Source of the DNA: JBEBSD01 sp040394475 | GTDB taxonomy: Bacteria; Bacteroidota; Bacteroidia; Cytophagales; Spirosomataceae | Direction: 5' to 3' | DNA length: 64,000 nt | NCBI GenBank assembly: GCA_040394475.1 | Contig: JBEBSD010000026.1 | Span: forward strand, 1-64,000 | Shown here: positions 7,512 through 16,865 of the stretch, piece by piece | Numbering within the stretch: position 1 is the first letter of the stretch | Layout: every line of letters starts with the position of its first letter | The notes under the pieces: model-generated | What the model was told of the DNA's origin: nothing | The model's database searches: none | The model's input: the letters and a program-made list of their open reading frames with translations, nothing else | Program-made: the position numbers and the translations under genes

Positions 7512-8813
7512 ATGGCTATTAATTTCATTGAAGAATTACGCTGGCGCGGCATGCTGCAAGACATGATGCCCGGCACTGAAGAGCAGCTTCGCAACGCGGT
7601 AACAACCGGTTACATCGGATTTGATCCTACCGCTCCCTCTCTGCATATCGGCAACCTGGCTACCATCATGCTGCTCGTTCATTTTCAGCGAGCCGGGCAC
7701 AAGCCTATCGCGTTGATCGGCGGCGCCACAGGGATGATCGGAGATCCCTCCTTTAAGGCATCCGAACGCTCCTTTCTCTCGGAAGAAACCCTGCGGTTCA
7801 ACCAGGAAGGAATCCGCAGGCAACTGACCCGGTTCCTGGATTTTGATGCCGGGAGCAACGCGGCTGAAATTGTAAACAACTACGATTGGTTCAAAGACAT
7901 AGGCTTTCTCCAGTTTTTAAGGGATGCCGGAAAATACCTCAGCGTCAATTATATGATGTCGAAAGATTCGGTAAAAAAACGGCTGGAAACCGGTATTTCA
8001 TTTACTGAATTTTCTTACCAGTTATTGCAGGGGTACGATTTTTACCATCTGTACAAAACGAAAAATGTCCGGCTGCAGATGGGAGGATCTGATCAGTGGG
8101 GGAATATTACTACGGGTACTGAAATAATCCGCCGGAAAGAAGGAGATGACGAAGGTTATTTCAAAGCCTATGCCCTCACCACCCCTCTTATTACCAAAGC
8201 CGACGGCACCAAATTCGGAAAAAGCGAAGGGGGTAATATCTGGCTGGATGCCGCCCGCACCAGCCCCTACCAGTTTTACCAATTCTGGATCAACCAGTCA
8301 GATGAAGATTGTCATCGCCTGCTGCGGGTATTTACCCTTCTGAACCAGGCGGAAATAGCGTCGCTGGAGGCGGAACACGCAGGGGCTCCGCATCTGCGCA
8401 TCATGCAGAAGGCATTGGCAAAAGAAGTAACCACCCGGGTGCATTCCGCGCAGGATTATGAGCTGGCCGTGAAAGCCTCGGAAGTCCTGTACGGAAAAGC
8501 AACGTTGGAAACCCTGCAAAGCATTCCGGCCGCCGATTTTGAAAGCATCTTCGAAGGAGTGCCTAAAACCGACATCTCATCGGAGACCTGGACGTCCTGT
8601 CAAACAGTCCTGGACCTGGTTTCGACGGCGACCCGTAATGAAATCTACCCTTCGAAGGGAGAAGCCCGCCGGGCCATTCAGCAGAATGCCGTCAGTATCA
8701 ACAAGGTCAAGGTCACTCATCCCGATCAGCCGTTAGCGGACGTTACGTTGCTTCAGGACCGGTTCCTGCTTGTTTCAAAAGGGAAGAAAAACCACCTGAT
8801 AACCGTACTGTAG
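7512..8813 (+). CDS. tyrS: Tyrosyl-tRNA synthetase
   Basis: The 433-residue protein is a class I synthetase. The HIGH-type motif is visible as PSLHIGNL near residue 43, the tyrosine-binding region as QLLQGYDFYHLY near 170-180 and QMGGSDQWGN near 190, and the KMSKS-type motif as KFGKSEGG near 235. The C-terminal ~70 residues (SKGEARRAIQQNAVSINK) form the S4 RNA-binding domain. It charges tRNA-Tyr in the cytoplasm. It follows gcvP by 43 bases with only a weak hairpin between, and ends at a very strong bidirectional terminator. Confidence 0.97.
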   Translation: MAINFIEELRWRGMLQDMMPGTEEQLRNAVTTGYIGFDPTAPSLHIGNLATIMLLVHFQRAGHKPIALIGGATGMIGDPSFKASERSFLSEETLRFNQEGIRRQLTRFLDFDAGSNAAEIVNNYDWFKDIGFLQFLRDAGKYLSVNYMMSKDSVKKRLETGISFTEFSYQLLQGYDFYHLYKTKNVRLQMGGSDQWGNITTGTEIIRRKEGDDEGYFKAYALTTPLITKADGTKFGKSEGGNIWLDAARTSPYQFYQFWINQSDEDCHRLLRVFTLLNQAEIASLEAEHAGAPHLRIMQKALAKEVTTRVHSAQDYELAVKASEVLYGKATLETLQSIPAADFESIFEGVPKTDISSETWTSCQTVLDLVSTATRNEIYPSKGEARRAIQQNAVSINKVKVTHPDQPLADVTLLQDRFLLVSKGKKNHLITVL

Positions 8814-8832
8814 AACACTGCTTCCGGATAGG

Positions 8833-8877
8833 GCCTAAAAATGGGGGTGTAGCTGTGCTACACCCCCATTTTTAGGC
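8833..8877. terminator. Bidirectional terminator between convergent genes
   Basis: A perfect 21-bp stem (GCCTAAAAATGGGGGTGTAGC and its complement) closes on a 3-base loop. The stem contains A-rich and T-rich flanks, so it can end tyrS on the plus strand and the glycogen-synthase-like gene on the minus strand. Confidence 0.9.
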
Positions 8878-8919
8878 TTCCAACCAATTGTGTTTTCCAG
8901 CCGGATTCCTCCAGCGGGC

Positions 8920-9726
8920 TCAGTTTACCAGGTTGTTGTACAAATTATAATACGCTTCCGAAAGATTTTCATCCTCTTCGTCGAGGTTAACCCGCTTGGG
9001 GAGTTCATTGATAATTCCCTGAAGGCTGGCGCTCATGTTGTCATCCGCTTTGATGACGGCATCAGCATACACGCAACCTATTTTGATAAATCCTTCGAAA
9101 TCGGCCGAATGCAAATGCGAAAGTGCTTCATCGCTGACATCCATTGCTTTCGCCTTGTTGACAATGTCATGGTCAAATTTGTAATCGAATCCATTATTGT
9201 AAACCGTGAAAACACTTTTAGTATCCTTAAACATCGGATCATTCCGATACGTGGTCTTCAGATATAACGGGATCAATGCCGTCATCCAGTCGTTGCAATG
9301 CACGATATCAGGAGCCCAGCCCAGTTTTTTTACCGTTTCCAGGACGCCCTTACAGAAGAAAATGGCCCGCTCGTCGTTGTCATCGTAAAAGTTATCCTCC
9401 TTATCGAAGAAAACGGATTTGCGCTGAAAATAATCTTCATTGTCGATAAAATAAACCTGCAATTTGGCATTGGGAATAGAGGCCACTTTGATAATCAGCG
9501 GCTTCTCCTCATCTCCCACAGAGATGTTAATTCCTGACAAACGGACGACCTCGTGCAGCCGGTTTTTACGCTCATTAATAAGCCCGAAACGTGGTACTAA
9601 AATTCTGATTTCCGCTCCCAGTTCCTGCATCGCCTGCGGCAGCCTCCTGACGTATTCTGCAACATCTGTTATCTGAAGAAAAGGGTTGATTTCGCTCGCT
9701 ACATACAAAATTCGTAGTTTGTCCAT
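8920..9726 (-). CDS. Short glycogen/starch synthase-like protein (GT5 N-terminal half only)
   Basis: The start at 9726 gives MDKLRILYVASEINPF, the usual N-terminus; an alternative ATG lies at 9735. The 268-residue product aligns in style with the N-terminal Rossmann domain of GT5 synthases: RILVPRFG, IVHCNDWMTALIPLYLK and FTVYNNGFDYKF. A full GT5 enzyme is near 480 residues; the whole C-terminal nucleotide-sugar domain is absent. The ADP-glucose-binding KTGGLGDV motif is replaced by LQITDVAEYV, without the glycines. It is therefore unlikely to be a working glycogen synthase, though such short proteins are conserved next to panC in this phylum. It is divergent from panC. Confidence 0.8.
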   Translation of the reverse strand: MDKLRILYVASEINPFLQITDVAEYVRRLPQAMQELGAEIRILVPRFGLINERKNRLHEVVRLSGINISVGDEEKPLIIKVASIPNAKLQVYFIDNEDYFQRKSVFFDKEDNFYDDNDERAIFFCKGVLETVKKLGWAPDIVHCNDWMTALIPLYLKTTYRNDPMFKDTKSVFTVYNNGFDYKFDHDIVNKAKAMDVSDEALSHLHSADFEGFIKIGCVYADAVIKADDNMSASLQGIINELPKRVNLDEEDENLSEAYYNLYNNLVN

Positions 9727-9761
9727 TTGTGTCATAAAGCTATATGTGAAGAAAAGATGTG

Positions 9762-9769
9762 CAAAAATA
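9762..9769 (-). promoter_or_regulatory. -7 box for the glycogen-synthase-like gene
   Basis: On the minus strand TATTTTTG fits TAnnTTTG and lies 35 bases before the ATG at 9726. Confidence 0.5.
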
Positions 9770-9812
9770 CCTAATTTTTTTGCCAAAATCAAGGTAGATT
9801 CCACAATAATTG

Positions 9813-9820
9813 TAATATTG
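9813..9820 (+). promoter_or_regulatory. Possible -7 box for panC
   Basis: TAATATTG differs at one base from TAnnTTTG and lies 45 bases before the panC ATG. Confidence 0.35.
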
Positions 9821-9865
9821 CACCCAATTTGGCGGATCCTATGCCAAAAAATCACCCCATCTCTC

Positions 9866-10708
9866 ATGCAAACATTCAATACGGTTGCGGGTTTACGCCG
9901 TTACCTGCAGCAGGCCCGTCTGGAAAAAGCGGCCATCGGATTTGTTCCGACAATGGGAGCCCTTCATGACGGGCACATTGCGTTGATCCAAACCGCCGTC
10001 CGTGAAAACGATCTGACCGTCTGCAGCATTTTTGTCAACCCGGTACAGTTTAACAATCCGGACGATTTACAAAAATATCCGCGTACTCTGGAAGCCGACT
10101 CCCTGCAACTGCAGGAAGCGGGGTGCGATGTGCTGTTTGCCCCGGAGGTAACGGAAATGTATCCGCAGGCGCCAATCGTCAGCTTTGGATTCGGTCCGCT
10201 GGAGACGGTCATGGAGGGCACTTTCCGGCCCGGCCATTTCAGCGGTGTGGGGATTGTGGTAGCCAAACTTTTCAATATCGTCGAGCCGGATAAGGCCTAC
10301 TTCGGGCAAAAAGATCTCCAGCAAACCGCAGTGGTCCGGGCGCTGGTCAGGGATCTCTCCTTCCCGGTTGACATCCGTATATGCCCTACGCTGCGTGAGT
10401 CCGACGGGCTGGCCATGTCTTCCCGGAATACCCGGCTGACGGCACAGGAACGGACGATAGCCCCGCAGCTTTTCCAGGTACTCAAGACCTGTAAAAAAGA
10501 ACTGCTGGCCGGGATACCGGTCGAAACAGCACGGCAACATGCAGACGCCGCATTTGCGGCCATGGAGGGCTTTCGGCTGGAATATCTGGAGATTGTCGAC
10601 GCGGTGTCCCTGCAGCCTCTTACCCGCCGGGGCGCACCGGAAACTACTGCCATCTGTGTAGCAGCGTACTTAGGAGAGGTGCGGCTGATCGATAATCTGG
10701 TATTTTAA
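9866..10708 (+). CDS. panC: Pantothenate synthetase
   Basis: The ATG at 9866 gives a 280-residue protein of normal size (MQTFNTVAGLRRYLQ); the open frame runs further upstream through the divergent promoter region and is not coding there. ATP-binding HIGH-type motif PTMGALHDGH, FVNPVQFN, the FRPGHFSGV and YFGQKDLQQ segments and the KMSKS-like MSSRN are all present. The enzyme joins pantoate and beta-alanine with ATP in the cytoplasm. panD, which makes beta-alanine, is 1.8 kb downstream, separated by an opposing oxidoreductase gene. A bidirectional terminator begins immediately after the stop codon. Confidence 0.97.
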   Translation: MQTFNTVAGLRRYLQQARLEKAAIGFVPTMGALHDGHIALIQTAVRENDLTVCSIFVNPVQFNNPDDLQKYPRTLEADSLQLQEAGCDVLFAPEVTEMYPQAPIVSFGFGPLETVMEGTFRPGHFSGVGIVVAKLFNIVEPDKAYFGQKDLQQTAVVRALVRDLSFPVDIRICPTLRESDGLAMSSRNTRLTAQERTIAPQLFQVLKTCKKELLAGIPVETARQHADAAFAAMEGFRLEYLEIVDAVSLQPLTRRGAPETTAICVAAYLGEVRLIDNLVF

Positions 10709-10747
10709 TCATTTTGGCAGTACCCTTAACGGGTGCTGCCAAAATGA
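10709..10747. terminator. Bidirectional terminator after panC
   Basis: TCATTTTGGCAG pairs with CTGCCAAAATGA and an inner ACCC pairs with GGGT, with one unpaired base on each side and a 5-base loop. It starts one base after the panC stop and faces the convergent oxidoreductase gene. Confidence 0.82.
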
Positions 10748-10835
10748 GTTTCCGGTGGAAGCGGTGGCCTACAGGCGCCGGTGCAACCGGCAGGTACGGA
10801 ATCTTTTGGCTTCCGGAGGCCGGTGTAACAGGCGG

Positions 10836-12308
10836 TTATAGTTGTTTCCAGCCGTCGCGGTATTTCCGCTTCACAAACTGGTTGGCAGGTTCAAAATTGG
10901 TGATTTTCTGATTCTTGCCATCCCACAGCAGTTTCTTGCGCCCGGGGAAGGTAAACCCTTTGCCGTCTGCCCGCTGTTCCCTGTAGGTATAACTGCGAAT
11001 GGCCAGGTTCCCCATGATCACTGTTTCGTTCAAGGGTCCGGCATAATCAAAAGAGGAAGTGAGCTCCTTATGCGGCTTGCTGTTAAAGCCGGCCTTGCAG
11101 GCGTCTGTCCAGGCTACCTGGTGTCCGAATTCCGGCATATCGGTGTACCCGGTTTTAAACGCGTCCTGCTGCATGGTGAGCTTATCCCCGTTTTTCAGGT
11201 ATAATTTCGGCTCACGGCCATAGGTACCGCACATAATCACCCCCTTCGTACCGATCAGCATGACACCATTACTGCTGTCACCTTCTCCGAGGGGATCGTT
11301 CGCCGGTACCAGATCCGGATGGAACGGGCGGATCCCGCCATCGTACCAGTTCATTTTCACGTCCGACTTGTTATGCTGATTTGCCGGGAACTTCAGCTGT
11401 ATTGTGGAAGAGGGCGGGCAGCCTTCCGGGATATATTCGGCCGTCCAGTCCTTGATAAATACCTGTCCTACACTGGCCTCTACTTCCGTCGGATACCCCA
11501 GACGCAGGGTACGGAAAGCCGAATCGATCAGGTGGCAACCCATATCTCCCAACGCTCCCGTTCCAAAATTCCACCATCCGTGCCATTTAAACGGATGCCA
11601 TGCCGGACTGTAATCTACCCAGTCGGCCGGGCCAATCCACAAATCCCAGTCCAGGGTATCGGGAACCGGCTGTTTATCGGTCGGAAACGGAATTCCCTGA
11701 GGCCAGACCGGCCGGTTGGTCCAGATATGCGCCTCGTGCACAGGCCCTATCAGTCCCTTATCAAACCATTCAATAAGCTGCCGCTGGCCCGGGTTAGAAG
11801 CGCCCTGGTTCCCCATTTGGGTAACCACCTTGTACCTACGCGCCGCTTCGGTCAGGACCCGTGTTTCATGCAGGCTGTGCGCCAGGGGTTTCTGCACGTA
11901 TACATGTTTTCCCATTTCCATCGCCGTAAGGGCTACCACCCCGTGGGTATGATCGGGAGTAGACACAATAACCGCATCGATGTCCTTGCCCATCTCATCC
12001 AGCATTTTCCGGAAGTCCTTGTACTTTTTGGCATTCGGATGCTTATCGAAACATTTCGCCCCCAGGGCCCAGTCAACATCGCATAGCGCAACGATATTTT
12101 CCTTTCCATTATTCCACGCATTGTTCACATCGCTGTTGCCTTTCCCTCCCACTCCGACACCGGCAATATTCAATTTGTCACTGGGCGCGATAAATCCCTT
12201 GCCCAACACATGACGGGGGACAATGAAAAAGCTTCCTACCGCAGCGACTGCACTTTTTTGCAGGAAATCCCGCCGGCTAACGCCCTGTAATTGTTGTTTT
12301 TTTTTCAT
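10836..12308 (-). CDS. Tat-exported Gfo/Idh/MocA family oxidoreductase
   Basis: The 490-residue protein opens with a twin-arginine signal (GVSRRDFLQKSAVAAVGSFF, residues about 9-28), so it is exported folded with its cofactor. The N-terminal Rossmann domain follows (LNIAGVGVGGKGNSDV, then VSTPDHTHGVVALTAMEMGKH and VYVQKPLAH, the typical EKP-like motif with Q). The C-terminal part is the alpha/beta domain common in this family. Such secreted members are abundant in Bacteroidota and act on sugars or glycosides, with substrate unknown. It lies between panC and panD on the opposite strand and is unlikely to share their pathway. Confidence 0.88.
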   Translation of the reverse strand: MKKKQQLQGVSRRDFLQKSAVAAVGSFFIVPRHVLGKGFIAPSDKLNIAGVGVGGKGNSDVNNAWNNGKENIVALCDVDWALGAKCFDKHPNAKKYKDFRKMLDEMGKDIDAVIVSTPDHTHGVVALTAMEMGKHVYVQKPLAHSLHETRVLTEAARRYKVVTQMGNQGASNPGQRQLIEWFDKGLIGPVHEAHIWTNRPVWPQGIPFPTDKQPVPDTLDWDLWIGPADWVDYSPAWHPFKWHGWWNFGTGALGDMGCHLIDSAFRTLRLGYPTEVEASVGQVFIKDWTAEYIPEGCPPSSTIQLKFPANQHNKSDVKMNWYDGGIRPFHPDLVPANDPLGEGDSSNGVMLIGTKGVIMCGTYGREPKLYLKNGDKLTMQQDAFKTGYTDMPEFGHQVAWTDACKAGFNSKPHKELTSSFDYAGPLNETVIMGNLAIRSYTYREQRADGKGFTFPGRKKLLWDGKNQKITNFEPANQFVKRKYRDGWKQL

Positions 12309-12481
12309 TTTAGAACAGGTGAAAATTTAGTGAATCCGATTGCCTGTCACTGATTTCAGTGCAAGCCTGGTTGACACAATTGCTAAAAGTTTGCATTATT
12401 TCGCTAAAATACAAAACAGAACGGTAAAGAGAAGGCGGGATTTATAAAAAAAAGTCCGGAACCGAATCCTTTATCCCGTTG

Positions 12482-12512
12482 TTTGTAAATTATGCCCGAG
12501 CTGCTACTTTTG
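12482..12512 (+). promoter_or_regulatory. panD promoter
   Basis: TTTG at 12482-12485, a 19-base spacer and TACTTTTG at 12505-12512 match the Bacteroidota -33/-7 consensus closely. The panD ATG is 37 bases beyond. Confidence 0.75.
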
Positions 12513-12548
12513 CACGCGGACAGCTTTTGAAACCAATACAACAACCGG

Positions 12549-12902
12549 ATGTTAATAACCGTAATGAAATCCAAAATCCATCGGGTAAAAGTAACCCAGG
12601 CGGAGTTGAATTATGTCGGGAGCATTACAATCGATGAAGACCTGATGGATGCCGCAGGACTGATGGAGAATGAACAGGTGCATATCGTTAATAACAACAA
12701 CGGAGAACGCCTCATTACCTATGTCATTAAGGGAGAAAGGGGCACGGGTATCATATGCCTTAACGGGGCCGCTGCAAGGAAGGCAGCCGTCGGCGACATT
12801 ATCATCATTATTGCCTATGGCACCCTTTCTCAGGAAAAGGCGATCGCTCACCAGCCCAAAATCGTTTTTCCGGACAGCAACAACCGGCTGATAAAAGGCT
12901 GA
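12549..12902 (+). CDS. panD: Aspartate 1-decarboxylase precursor
   Basis: The 117-residue product is a typical PanD proenzyme. The N-terminus MKSKIHRVKVTQAELNY and the self-cleavage site in YVGSITID (Gly-Ser near residues 30-31) are intact; cleavage creates the pyruvoyl group. NGAAARKAAVGD near residue 73-84 is the active-site segment. It makes beta-alanine for PanC. The start at 12549 adds MLITV before the conserved MKSK, as in many homologues. Confidence 0.95.
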   Translation: MLITVMKSKIHRVKVTQAELNYVGSITIDEDLMDAAGLMENEQVHIVNNNNGERLITYVIKGERGTGIICLNGAAARKAAVGDIIIIIAYGTLSQEKAIAHQPKIVFPDSNNRLIKG

Positions 12903-13080
12903 CGCCTGCTCTCCGGACGTCTCTTGCCATTTTCAGGGCAGCCTTCCTCCTTAATCGATCTTTTTACCCGACCCATCGGGAAAAACACCGGTTTAGTCGG
13001 TTATTTTGTGTTTCTTTTTTTTCCGGTTAAACTTGCGGCCCTCTATCTTCTCTAATGCAAGAAGAACAACCAGCTTACTT

Positions 13081-15993
13081 ATGAAAACCCTACAGCTACT
13101 CCTGATATCCGGGGCGCTATTCTTTTCTGCCTTCACGGCTACCGCGCAAACTTATAAAATCACCGGAGTTCTTACGGATTCTGTCAGCCGGTCGGCTGTA
13201 ATAGGTGCGTATGTCAAGCTTATGCCTGTACGGGACACGACCAAGGCGGTCTATACGGCTTCGGATGTGAACGGGAACTTTCATTTCTCAGGAGTAGCCC
13301 CGCAGCGCTACCGGGTCAGTATTACCAACTTAAGCTATACTACCGTCGAAAAACAGCTGGTTGTAAGGAATGCCGACCTGCAGCTGGGGACCATTTATAT
13401 GACCGAGGGCAATCAACTGCTGAAGGAAGTGCAGGTAATCGGGCAGATACAACAGTCGCAGCAAAAAGGAGATACCACCCAGTTTAATGCCGCTGCATTC
13501 AAGGTCAACCCGGATGCTACGACCGAAGACCTTATCCAGAAAATGCCCGGAATCACGGTAACCAACGGCGAGGTACAGGCGCAGGGCGAAAGAGTGCAAC
13601 GCGTACTGGTGGATGGCAAACCCTTTTTCGGAGATGATCCCAACCTCGCCCTGAAAAACCTTCCGGCTGAAGTGGTGGATAAAATAGAAGTATTTGACCG
13701 GATGAGCGACCAGGCGCAATTCAGCGGGTTCGACGACGGGAACAGCCAGAAAACCATTAATATCGTCACCCGACCGGATCGTAACCGGGGACAGTTCGGG
13801 AAGCTTTTTGCAGGGTACGGCTCCGACAACCGGTATCTGGCGGGGGGAAATATGAATATTTTCGGGAAAGGGCAACGTATTTCCATTATCGGGCTAACCA
13901 ATAATATCAATCAGCAAAACTTTGGCTCACAAGACCTGGCAGGCGTATTGGGAAATTCAGGCGGGGGTGGACGCGGGGGCGGTGGCGGTGGGAATTTTAT
14001 GGTCGGACAGCAGAACGGCATCACCAATACCACCGCATTAGGACTTAACTATACCGGAAACTGGGGCCCCAAAACAGAGGTTACCGGGAGTTATTTTTTC
14101 AACCGCTCCGGCAACTCCAATTCTTCTATTACAGAAAGGGAAACTTTTCTTTCCAGTCAGAAGCAACTTTATAACGATACCAGCGCCAGGGCCAATACGA
14201 ACTACAATCACCGGTTTAACCTGCGCATCGAACACAAACTCGACAAGCGGAACTCTCTTATCTTTTCCCCCAGCGTAAGCTTCCAGAACAATCAGAGCCA
14301 TACCATGCGGTCAGGAGCTACCCGTTACGAGGACGGAACACCCATTAACCTGACCAATAGCAACCGGTTGAATGAGACATCTGCTTACAACCTCAATAAC
14401 AGCCTGCTCTGGCGCCATCAGTTTGTAAAACCCGGCAGGACATTCTCTGTCAATTTCTCCAACAGCATCAATAACCGGGAAAGCGACGGATCCCTGCGGT
14501 CGCGGAATATTTATTATACCAACCTTGTCAATCCGGGAGATACCATTGACCAGCAATCCGAAAGCCTGACCAGGGGTATCCGATACTCGGCTAACGCCAA
14601 TTACACCGAGCCGGTCGGTAAAACCGGTCAGTTGCAATTCGGTTATAACTTCTCGCTCAGCAACAACAATTCCAAAAGCGAGACCAATCATTTTTCGGAA
14701 ACCAGCAACGACTACACACTGCTGGACTCCCTGCTTTCCAATACCTTTGAAAACCGCTACCTCACCCAGCGTGCCGGGATGAGCTACCGGGTGCGTACGC
14801 AGAGCGGCTGGATGTTCTCATCCGGTTTTGACCTGCAAAGCGCCGGGCTTTACAGCCAGCAGGTATTCCCCGGAAATAATAAGGTTGATCAGACCTTTTT
14901 CAACGTCCTTCCCAACGCCATGCTTTCGTACCGGGGGGCCGACCGTTCCAATCTCCGGTTTTTCTACCGGGTAGGCACACAGGAACCCTCTATTAATCAG
15001 CTTCAGGATGTGATTGACAACAGCAATCCCCTGTTTATGACCTCCGGTAATCCCGATCTCAAGCAGTCATATAGCCATCGTCTGAGTCTCCGCTATAACA
15101 AATCCAGCGCCGAGACGGGCCATAACCTGTTTGCGATGATCTCCGGGAATATCACCAACAATACCATTACCAACTCCACCATTATCGCCCAGGAACCCAT
15201 TTTGCTGCCGAACGGCCTCTTGCTGGAGCAGGGTGCACAACTCACCTCTCCGGTCAACATTAACGGCAACTGGGACATGCGTGGCTTTGTCACCTATGGA
15301 ATGCCTATCAAGCCGGTCAAAATGAACCTTAACCTCAACAGCGGACTCACGTACCGCCATTCACCCGGACTCATCAATGAGGTCCGCAACCTTTCCAATA
15401 CCTATGCCCTCAGCCAGGGGGTTGTCGTGAGCAGCAACATCAGCACGAAGCTTGATTTTACACTTTCCTATAGCGGCAACTACAATATCGTCCGCAACTC
15501 GATCCGGCGCCAGGCCAATAATAACTATTTCACCCAAAACATGGGCGGACGGGTCAACTGGCTGTTCGGCAAAGGATTTCTCCTGCAAACGGATATCGGC
15601 AACCAGTCTTACCGCGGATTGGGTGAAGGGTTTAACCAAAATTTTACCTTGTGGAACGCCTCCTTCGGGAAGAAAATGTTTAAAAATAACAGCGGCGAGC
15701 TGAAAATAACCGTCTTTGATATTCTGGGAGAAAACAACAGTATCAGCCGCAGCGTCACCGAAACGTACCAGCAGGATGTGATCAGCCAGGTACTGACCCG
15801 TTATGCGATGCTGACCTTTACGTATAACCTGCGCAACTTCGGAAGCAACAACAACGGGAACAACGGCCGCGGCGACGGGGACCGTCCGATGCGTGAAGGG
15901 GGCTTTCAACGGGAGGGCGGTTATCAACGCAGCGGCGGCGGCGGATTTCAGGGAGGGGGCGGATTTCCCGGCGGCAGAGGTCCCGGCAACTAA
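13081..15993 (+). CDS. Outer-membrane beta-barrel protein with CarboxypepD_reg domain (TonB-receptor-like)
   Basis: The ATG at 13081 gives a 970-residue protein with a signal peptide (residues about 1-22, ending ATAQ). Residues about 25-110 form a carboxypeptidase regulatory-like beta-sandwich (ITGVLTDSVSRSAVIGAYVKL). A plug-like segment follows (residues about 140-230, with DLIQKMPGITVTNGEVQAQG and VLVDGKPFFGDDP), then a long beta-barrel rich in aromatic/asparagine strands. This is the 'outer membrane protein beta-barrel family' arrangement, related to TonB receptors but without a clear TonB box. The C-terminal ~50 residues are very rich in Gly, Arg and Asn. It stands alone; substrate unknown. 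Confidence 0.85.
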   Translation: MKTLQLLLISGALFFSAFTATAQTYKITGVLTDSVSRSAVIGAYVKLMPVRDTTKAVYTASDVNGNFHFSGVAPQRYRVSITNLSYTTVEKQLVVRNADLQLGTIYMTEGNQLLKEVQVIGQIQQSQQKGDTTQFNAAAFKVNPDATTEDLIQKMPGITVTNGEVQAQGERVQRVLVDGKPFFGDDPNLALKNLPAEVVDKIEVFDRMSDQAQFSGFDDGNSQKTINIVTRPDRNRGQFGKLFAGYGSDNRYLAGGNMNIFGKGQRISIIGLTNNINQQNFGSQDLAGVLGNSGGGGRGGGGGGNFMVGQQNGITNTTALGLNYTGNWGPKTEVTGSYFFNRSGNSNSSITERETFLSSQKQLYNDTSARANTNYNHRFNLRIEHKLDKRNSLIFSPSVSFQNNQSHTMRSGATRYEDGTPINLTNSNRLNETSAYNLNNSLLWRHQFVKPGRTFSVNFSNSINNRESDGSLRSRNIYYTNLVNPGDTIDQQSESLTRGIRYSANANYTEPVGKTGQLQFGYNFSLSNNNSKSETNHFSETSNDYTLLDSLLSNTFENRYLTQRAGMSYRVRTQSGWMFSSGFDLQSAGLYSQQVFPGNNKVDQTFFNVLPNAMLSYRGADRSNLRFFYRVGTQEPSINQLQDVIDNSNPLFMTSGNPDLKQSYSHRLSLRYNKSSAETGHNLFAMISGNITNNTITNSTIIAQEPILLPNGLLLEQGAQLTSPVNINGNWDMRGFVTYGMPIKPVKMNLNLNSGLTYRHSPGLINEVRNLSNTYALSQGVVVSSNISTKLDFTLSYSGNYNIVRNSIRRQANNNYFTQNMGGRVNWLFGKGFLLQTDIGNQSYRGLGEGFNQNFTLWNASFGKKMFKNNSGELKITVFDILGENNSISRSVTETYQQDVISQVLTRYAMLTFTYNLRNFGSNNNGNNGRGDGDRPMREGGFQREGGYQRSGGGGFQGGGGFPGGRGPGN

Positions 15994-16045
15994 GCTAGGT
16001 TAATAATTTTGAGGCAGCACCTGCATTTCAGGTAATCAGAATGTG

Positions 16046-16053
16046 TACCTTCG
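16046..16053 (+). promoter_or_regulatory. Possible -7 box for argB
   Basis: TACCTTCG differs at one base from TAnnTTTG and ends 26 bases before the argB ATG. Confidence 0.4.
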
Positions 16054-16079
16054 CGGGTGAACTATTCTATTACCTGAAC

Positions 16080-16865
16080 ATGTCTGCTACTGTATCCGTT
16101 ATTAAAATCGGCGGAAATATACTGGATGACCCCGAAAGCTGCTCCCGGTTTTTACAGCGTTTCGCAGCGCTTACATCCCCCAGAATCCTCGTGCACGGAG
16201 GGGGCAAAATTGCTACACAAACTGCCGCCAGACTGCAAATCCCCACCCGGATGGTCGACGGCAGAAGAATCACAGACAAAGCCATGCTTGATGTTGTGAC
16301 CATGGTATACGGCGGGCTCGTCAACAAAAACCTGGTCGCCGGACTCCAGTCGCTCGCCTGCAATGCCATCGGGCTTACCGGTGCTGACGCCGGCATTATC
16401 CGGGCAGTGAAACGCCCTGTGAAAGCAATTGATTACGGTTTTGTAGGGGATATCACAGCGGTCAATGAGCACGCCCTTACGACGTTCCTTAACAATGACC
16501 TTGTTCCCGTACTCGCCCCCCTCACCTGCTCGGACGAAGGGCTGCTGTTGAATACCAACGCCGACACAATCGCCTCTGCCACCGCCGTTGCCCTTGCCCG
16601 GCACTATCCGGTTACACTTGTTTATTGCTTTGAAAAGAAGGGGGTTCTCTCCAACGCCGACGACGATGAAAGTGTGATCAGCTCCCTCAATCCCGTCAGC
16701 TATATCCGGTATAAAAACGAAGGCGTCATCACGAAAGGAATGATCCCTAAACTCGACAACGCCTTCCAGGCCCTGGCTTCAGGTGTTCAGCAGGTTATTA
16801 TTTGCCACGCAGACAATCTGGATGACGCCCTGGCGGGAAAATCCGGTACGCTGCTAAACAATTAA
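16080..16865 (+). CDS. argB: Acetylglutamate kinase (or N-acylglutamate kinase)
   Basis: The ATG at 16080 gives a 261-residue protein; the upstream extension of the frame overlaps the promoter-like box and is not conserved. Amino-acid-kinase motifs are VIKIGGNILDD at the N-terminus, LVHGGGKIATQ near residue 40, and LLNTNADTIAS near 157. It phosphorylates N-acylglutamate in arginine synthesis; in some Bacteroidota the acyl group is succinyl, and the sequence alone does not decide. It lies far from argG and the GNAT at the right end, so arginine genes are split. A 7-bp ACCCGGG/CCCGGGT hairpin overlaps the stop codon region. Confidence 0.93.
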   Translation: MSATVSVIKIGGNILDDPESCSRFLQRFAALTSPRILVHGGGKIATQTAARLQIPTRMVDGRRITDKAMLDVVTMVYGGLVNKNLVAGLQSLACNAIGLTGADAGIIRAVKRPVKAIDYGFVGDITAVNEHALTTFLNNDLVPVLAPLTCSDEGLLLNTNADTIASATAVALARHYPVTLVYCFEKKGVLSNADDDESVISSLNPVSYIRYKNEGVITKGMIPKLDNAFQALASGVQQVIICHADNLDDALAGKSGTLLNN

